From: an uncultured Clostridia bacterium
GTDB taxonomy: Bacteria > Bacillota > Clostridia > TANB77 > CAG-508
Reading direction: 5' to 3'
Assembly: GCA_948663505.1 (NCBI GenBank)
Contig: CAPNAQ010000084.1
Location: forward strand, 1 to 7,595
Length of the DNA stretch: 7,595 bases
Shown here: one piece after another, positions 6,520-7,595 of the stretch
How the letters are laid out: every line of letters starts with the position of its first letter
How positions within the stretch are numbered: the stretch's first letter is position 1
Position numbers and translations under genes: made by a program
The notes under the pieces: model-generated
What the model was told of the DNA's origin: nothing
Seen by the model: the letters and a program-made list of their open reading frames with translations, nothing else
The model's database searches: none

Positions 6520-6640
6520 AATTGAGTAAATTAGGTATATTGTGTTTTTTTAATATTTGTTACAAGCTGAGGCTATACATTTGTATGCCGAAGTTTGTAA
6601 TGAATATTGAAAATGTGCAAGATGCCTGATTTAATCGATT
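6520..6640 (+). repeat. Long hairpin element, copy 3 (rpsL-rpsG spacer)
   Basis: Plus-strand arms 6520-6578 and 6583-6640 keep one register, apart from a single bulged T (6574), for 53 pairs around an ATTT loop. Ten are G.U and none is A.C. Other mismatches are T.T, two A.G/G.A positions, and a tandem G.A pair (6569-6570 with 6590-6591) below the GGC-T-ATAC / GTATGCC top. It ends 3 bases from the rpsL stop codon. The middle stem TTACAAGCT / AGTTTGTAA differs from the other copies in sequence but not in pairing. Confidence 0.87.
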
Positions 6641-6643
6641 CTA

Positions 6644-7057
6644 CTATTTTTTTGCTCTTTTCGCTCCATACTTAGAACGTGCTTGCATTCTATCTTTAAC
6701 ACCTGCTGTATCTAGAGTTCCTCTGATGATATGGTATCTAACACCTGGAAGGTCTTTTACCCTACCACCTCTTATTAATACAACACTATGTTCTTGTAGG
6801 TTATGTCCAATTCCTGGAATATAAGATGTTACTTCATAACCATTTGAAAGTCTAACCCTAGCAACTTTTCTTAAAGCTGAATTAGGTTTTTTAGGTGTAA
6901 CTGTTTTTACTACAGTACACACACCTCTTTTTTGTGGAGCTCTATTATTTGTTAATTTTTTATTTTTAGAATTCCATCCATGTTGAAGTGCTGGTGCTGT
7001 TGATTTTGTTACTCCTGTTTTTCTTCCTTTTCTTACTAGTTGATTAATTGTTGGCAC
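6644..7057 (-). CDS. rpsL: 30S ribosomal protein S12
   Basis: S12 sits at the decoding centre and controls translational accuracy. The start is GTG, set by the invariant MPTINQLVRKGRK and an AGGAGGTG site 8 bases upstream (7066-7073). At 137 residues it is the long form: compared with the 124-residue E. coli protein, about 13 residues are inserted between PAL (22-24) and PQKRGVCT (41-48). The insert (HGWNSKNKKLTNNRA region) is typical of Bacilli, while the rest (VCTVVKTVTPKKPNSALRK, SNGYEVTSYIPG) looks clostridial. Lys56 and Lys101, equivalent to E. coli Lys43 and Lys88 counted with Met, are unmutated, so the sequence predicts no streptomycin-resistance substitution at these sites. It is the first gene of the cluster, driven by the promoter at 7196-7224. 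Confidence 0.97.
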   Translation of the reverse strand: MPTINQLVRKGRKTGVTKSTAPALQHGWNSKNKKLTNNRAPQKRGVCTVVKTVTPKKPNSALRKVARVRLSNGYEVTSYIPGIGHNLQEHSVVLIRGGRVKDLPGVRYHIIRGTLDTAGVKDRMQARSKYGAKRAKK

Positions 7058-7144
7058 TTAAATTTCACCTCCTGATTTTATTTTATTAATTATTTGTTTA
7101 TTTTTATGTGTAATATTTTTGAAATATTTGTATTGCACAAAATA

Positions 7145-7195
7145 ATAAACTGCTACGGAAATACATACTTTATGTATTTTATTGTAACAGTTTAT
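7145..7195 (-). other. 5'-terminal stem-loop of the rpsL operon leader
   Basis: The outer 12-bp stem pairs 7184-7195 with 7145-7156; it has one G.U in the mRNA. An inner perfect 9-bp stem (AAATACATA/TATGTATTT, 7159-7179) has a 3-base loop. The outer arm begins at the base just after the -10 box, so most of the stem lies at the very 5' end of the transcript. UUUAUUAUUUUG follows it, giving weak terminator character. It may stabilise the mRNA 5' end or act as an attenuator. Confidence 0.5.
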
Positions 7196-7224
7196 ATTTT
7201 AACATTTTTATAGACATTAGTCAA
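7196..7224 (-). promoter_or_regulatory. Main promoter of the rpsL-rpsG-fusA-tuf cluster
   Basis: On the minus strand -35 TTGACT (7219-7224), a 17-base spacer, and -10 TAAAAT (7196-7201) preceded by an extended TGT. This is one of the best promoters in the window, as expected for ribosomal genes. The predicted start near 7189 gives a leader of about 130 bases. The -35 box begins one base after the hairpin at 7226-7252, so transcription entering from the right is probably stopped just before this promoter. Confidence 0.8.
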
Positions 7225-7225
7225 G

Positions 7226-7252
7226 AAAAACTTGGAAAATTTCCAAGTTTTT
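7226..7252. terminator. Bidirectional terminator hairpin between the IS end and the rpsL promoter
   Basis: Perfect 13-bp inverted repeat with one central base: AAAAACTTGGAAA then TTTCCAAGTTTTT on the plus strand. The A5/T5 outer arms give a T run on either strand. The core CTTGG/CCAAG carries the GC pairs. It probably terminated the gene once upstream of rpsL (rpoC or an L7Ae-like gene in typical str regions; inference) or belongs to the IS flank. Confidence 0.65.
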
Positions 7253-7259
7253 GTGACTC

Positions 7260-7369
7260 GTAAATGAAAATGTCTCAATTTTTTAACTCGTTCGTAAGTG
7301 AAAATGTCTTAATTTTATTTGTCTAATAATTGTTGTTAAGTAGTTTGCAAATAAAAATGTCTCGAAAAG
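7260..7369 (-). repeat. Three degenerate end repeats of an insertion sequence
   Basis: Units at 7260-7282, 7294-7316 and 7347-7369 share GYAARTRAAAATGTCTY on the plus strand. The first two are 23 bases long, differ at two positions, and lie 34 bases apart; ACTCG occurs just before the first and 3 bases before the second. In transposase sense the core is GACATTTTCA(T/C)TT. Serial repeats of this type occur at the ends of some rve-type IS families (recalled from memory). They lie directly downstream of the transposase stop, consistent with transposase binding sites at the IS end. Confidence 0.55.
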
Positions 7370-7395
7370 AACTAGCATAAAAACTAGTTCTTTTT
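7365..7395. terminator. Hairpin terminator on the transposase stop codon
   Basis: An 11-bp perfect stem, AAAAGAACTAG / CTAGTTCTTTT, closes an 8-base loop. The transposase TAG stop (7384-7386) is inside the stem. T runs follow on both strands, so it can end transcription in either direction. The third end repeat runs into its left arm. Confidence 0.6.
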
Positions 7396-7595
7396 GCAAT
7401 TTCTCCATGGATGATTTGGAACAGGCTTATGTGCTTTAGAGCGATTTATTTCCTCTATTGTTTTTGTTGTCCTTTGGTACGTCTTCTTCTCAGGTGCTTT
7501 TACTTCAGAAAGAATATATAATTTATCTTCAATATTACACCAATATGTATAATCATAAGCTATAATCAAGGTACATAATGTATTTCGTGAAAAAC
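7384..7595 (-). CDS. C-terminal part of an insertion-sequence transposase (partial at window edge)
   Basis: The frame is open from the right edge (about 70 codons seen) to a TAG stop. There is no need for an internal start; the first TTG at 7567-7569 is probably just a leucine. The tail reads LYILSEVKAPEKK, then a basic linker, then AHKPVPNHPWR. A late (P)xxxHPWR motif is common at the C-terminus of rve-superfamily IS transposases of the IS481/IS1202-like kind (from memory). The catalytic DDE core would lie outside the window, so integrity cannot be judged. Supporting context is the row of end repeats and a hairpin just downstream. Replacement of rpoC by an IS upstream of rpsL suggests insertion or rearrangement here. 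The family assignment is tentative. Confidence 0.55.
   Translation of the reverse strand, partial: FSRNTLCTLIIAYDYTYWCNIEDKLYILSEVKAPEKKTYQRTTKTIEEINRSKAHKPVPNHPWRNCKKN

Noticed and set aside
6563..6597. Hammerhead-ribozyme-like core (CTGA, stem, GAA) at the top of hairpin copy 3
   Set aside because: The tandem G.A pairs next to a short stem recall a hammerhead, but the CUGANGA core and three-way junction are missing and the flanks pair as a simple rod.
3344..6640. The long hairpins as Rho-independent terminators or a CRISPR array
   Set aside because: No U tract follows any of them in the mRNA sense, essential downstream genes depend on readthrough, and the copies are kilobases apart without spacer structure.

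Overview
This window is AT-rich bacterial DNA in which every convincing gene lies on the minus strand. Read in the direction of transcription (right to left), the order is: the end of a transposase gene, rpsL (S12), rpsG (S7), fusA (EF-G), tuf (EF-Tu), plsX (phosphate acyltransferase) and acpP (acyl carrier protein). The S12-S7-EF-G-EF-Tu order is the classical 'str' translation cluster. plsX-acpP is a lipid-synthesis pair often seen next to each other in low-GC Gram-positive bacteria. Low GC, strong AGGAGG-type ribosome binding sites, TTGACA/TATAAT-like promoters and the protein sequences suggest a Clostridia-like member of the Bacillota. The S12 carries a Bacilli-style insert, so the exact lineage is uncertain.

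Right part (7058-7595): the end of an insertion sequence (transposase C-terminus, a hairpin on its stop codon, three degenerate copies of an end repeat) lies against a terminator hairpin. One base beyond that hairpin begins a near-consensus promoter (TTGACT-17-TAAAAT) for rpsL. The rpsL leader starts with a long stem-loop. Middle part (3144-7057): rpsL, rpsG, fusA and tuf are separated by unusually long spacers of 310-325 bases. Each of the first three spacers holds one copy of a 120-130 base hairpin element that starts at or within a few bases of the upstream gene's stop codon. tuf also has its own promoter and leader, and a terminator follows it. Left part (1-1894): plsX and acpP each have a recognisable promoter, short palindromes lie near both, acpP ends in a strong terminator, and a second minus-strand terminator hairpin lies near the left edge.

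The translation genes form one supply line: S12 and S7 are 30S subunit proteins, EF-Tu delivers aminoacyl-tRNA and EF-G drives translocation. PlsX makes acyl-phosphate from acyl-ACP for phospholipid synthesis, and AcpP is the carrier of those acyl chains.

The most unusual content is the three-copy hairpin family. The copies differ widely in sequence but keep a stem of 52-58 pairs through compensatory changes, a small RTTK apical loop, a one-base bulge and a purine-rich internal mismatch. On the plus strand the imperfect positions are almost all G.U (27 by hand count) and only one is A.C. The plus strand is antisense to the operon, so selection seems to act on a plus-strand RNA or single-stranded DNA fold. 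I do not recognise this family.
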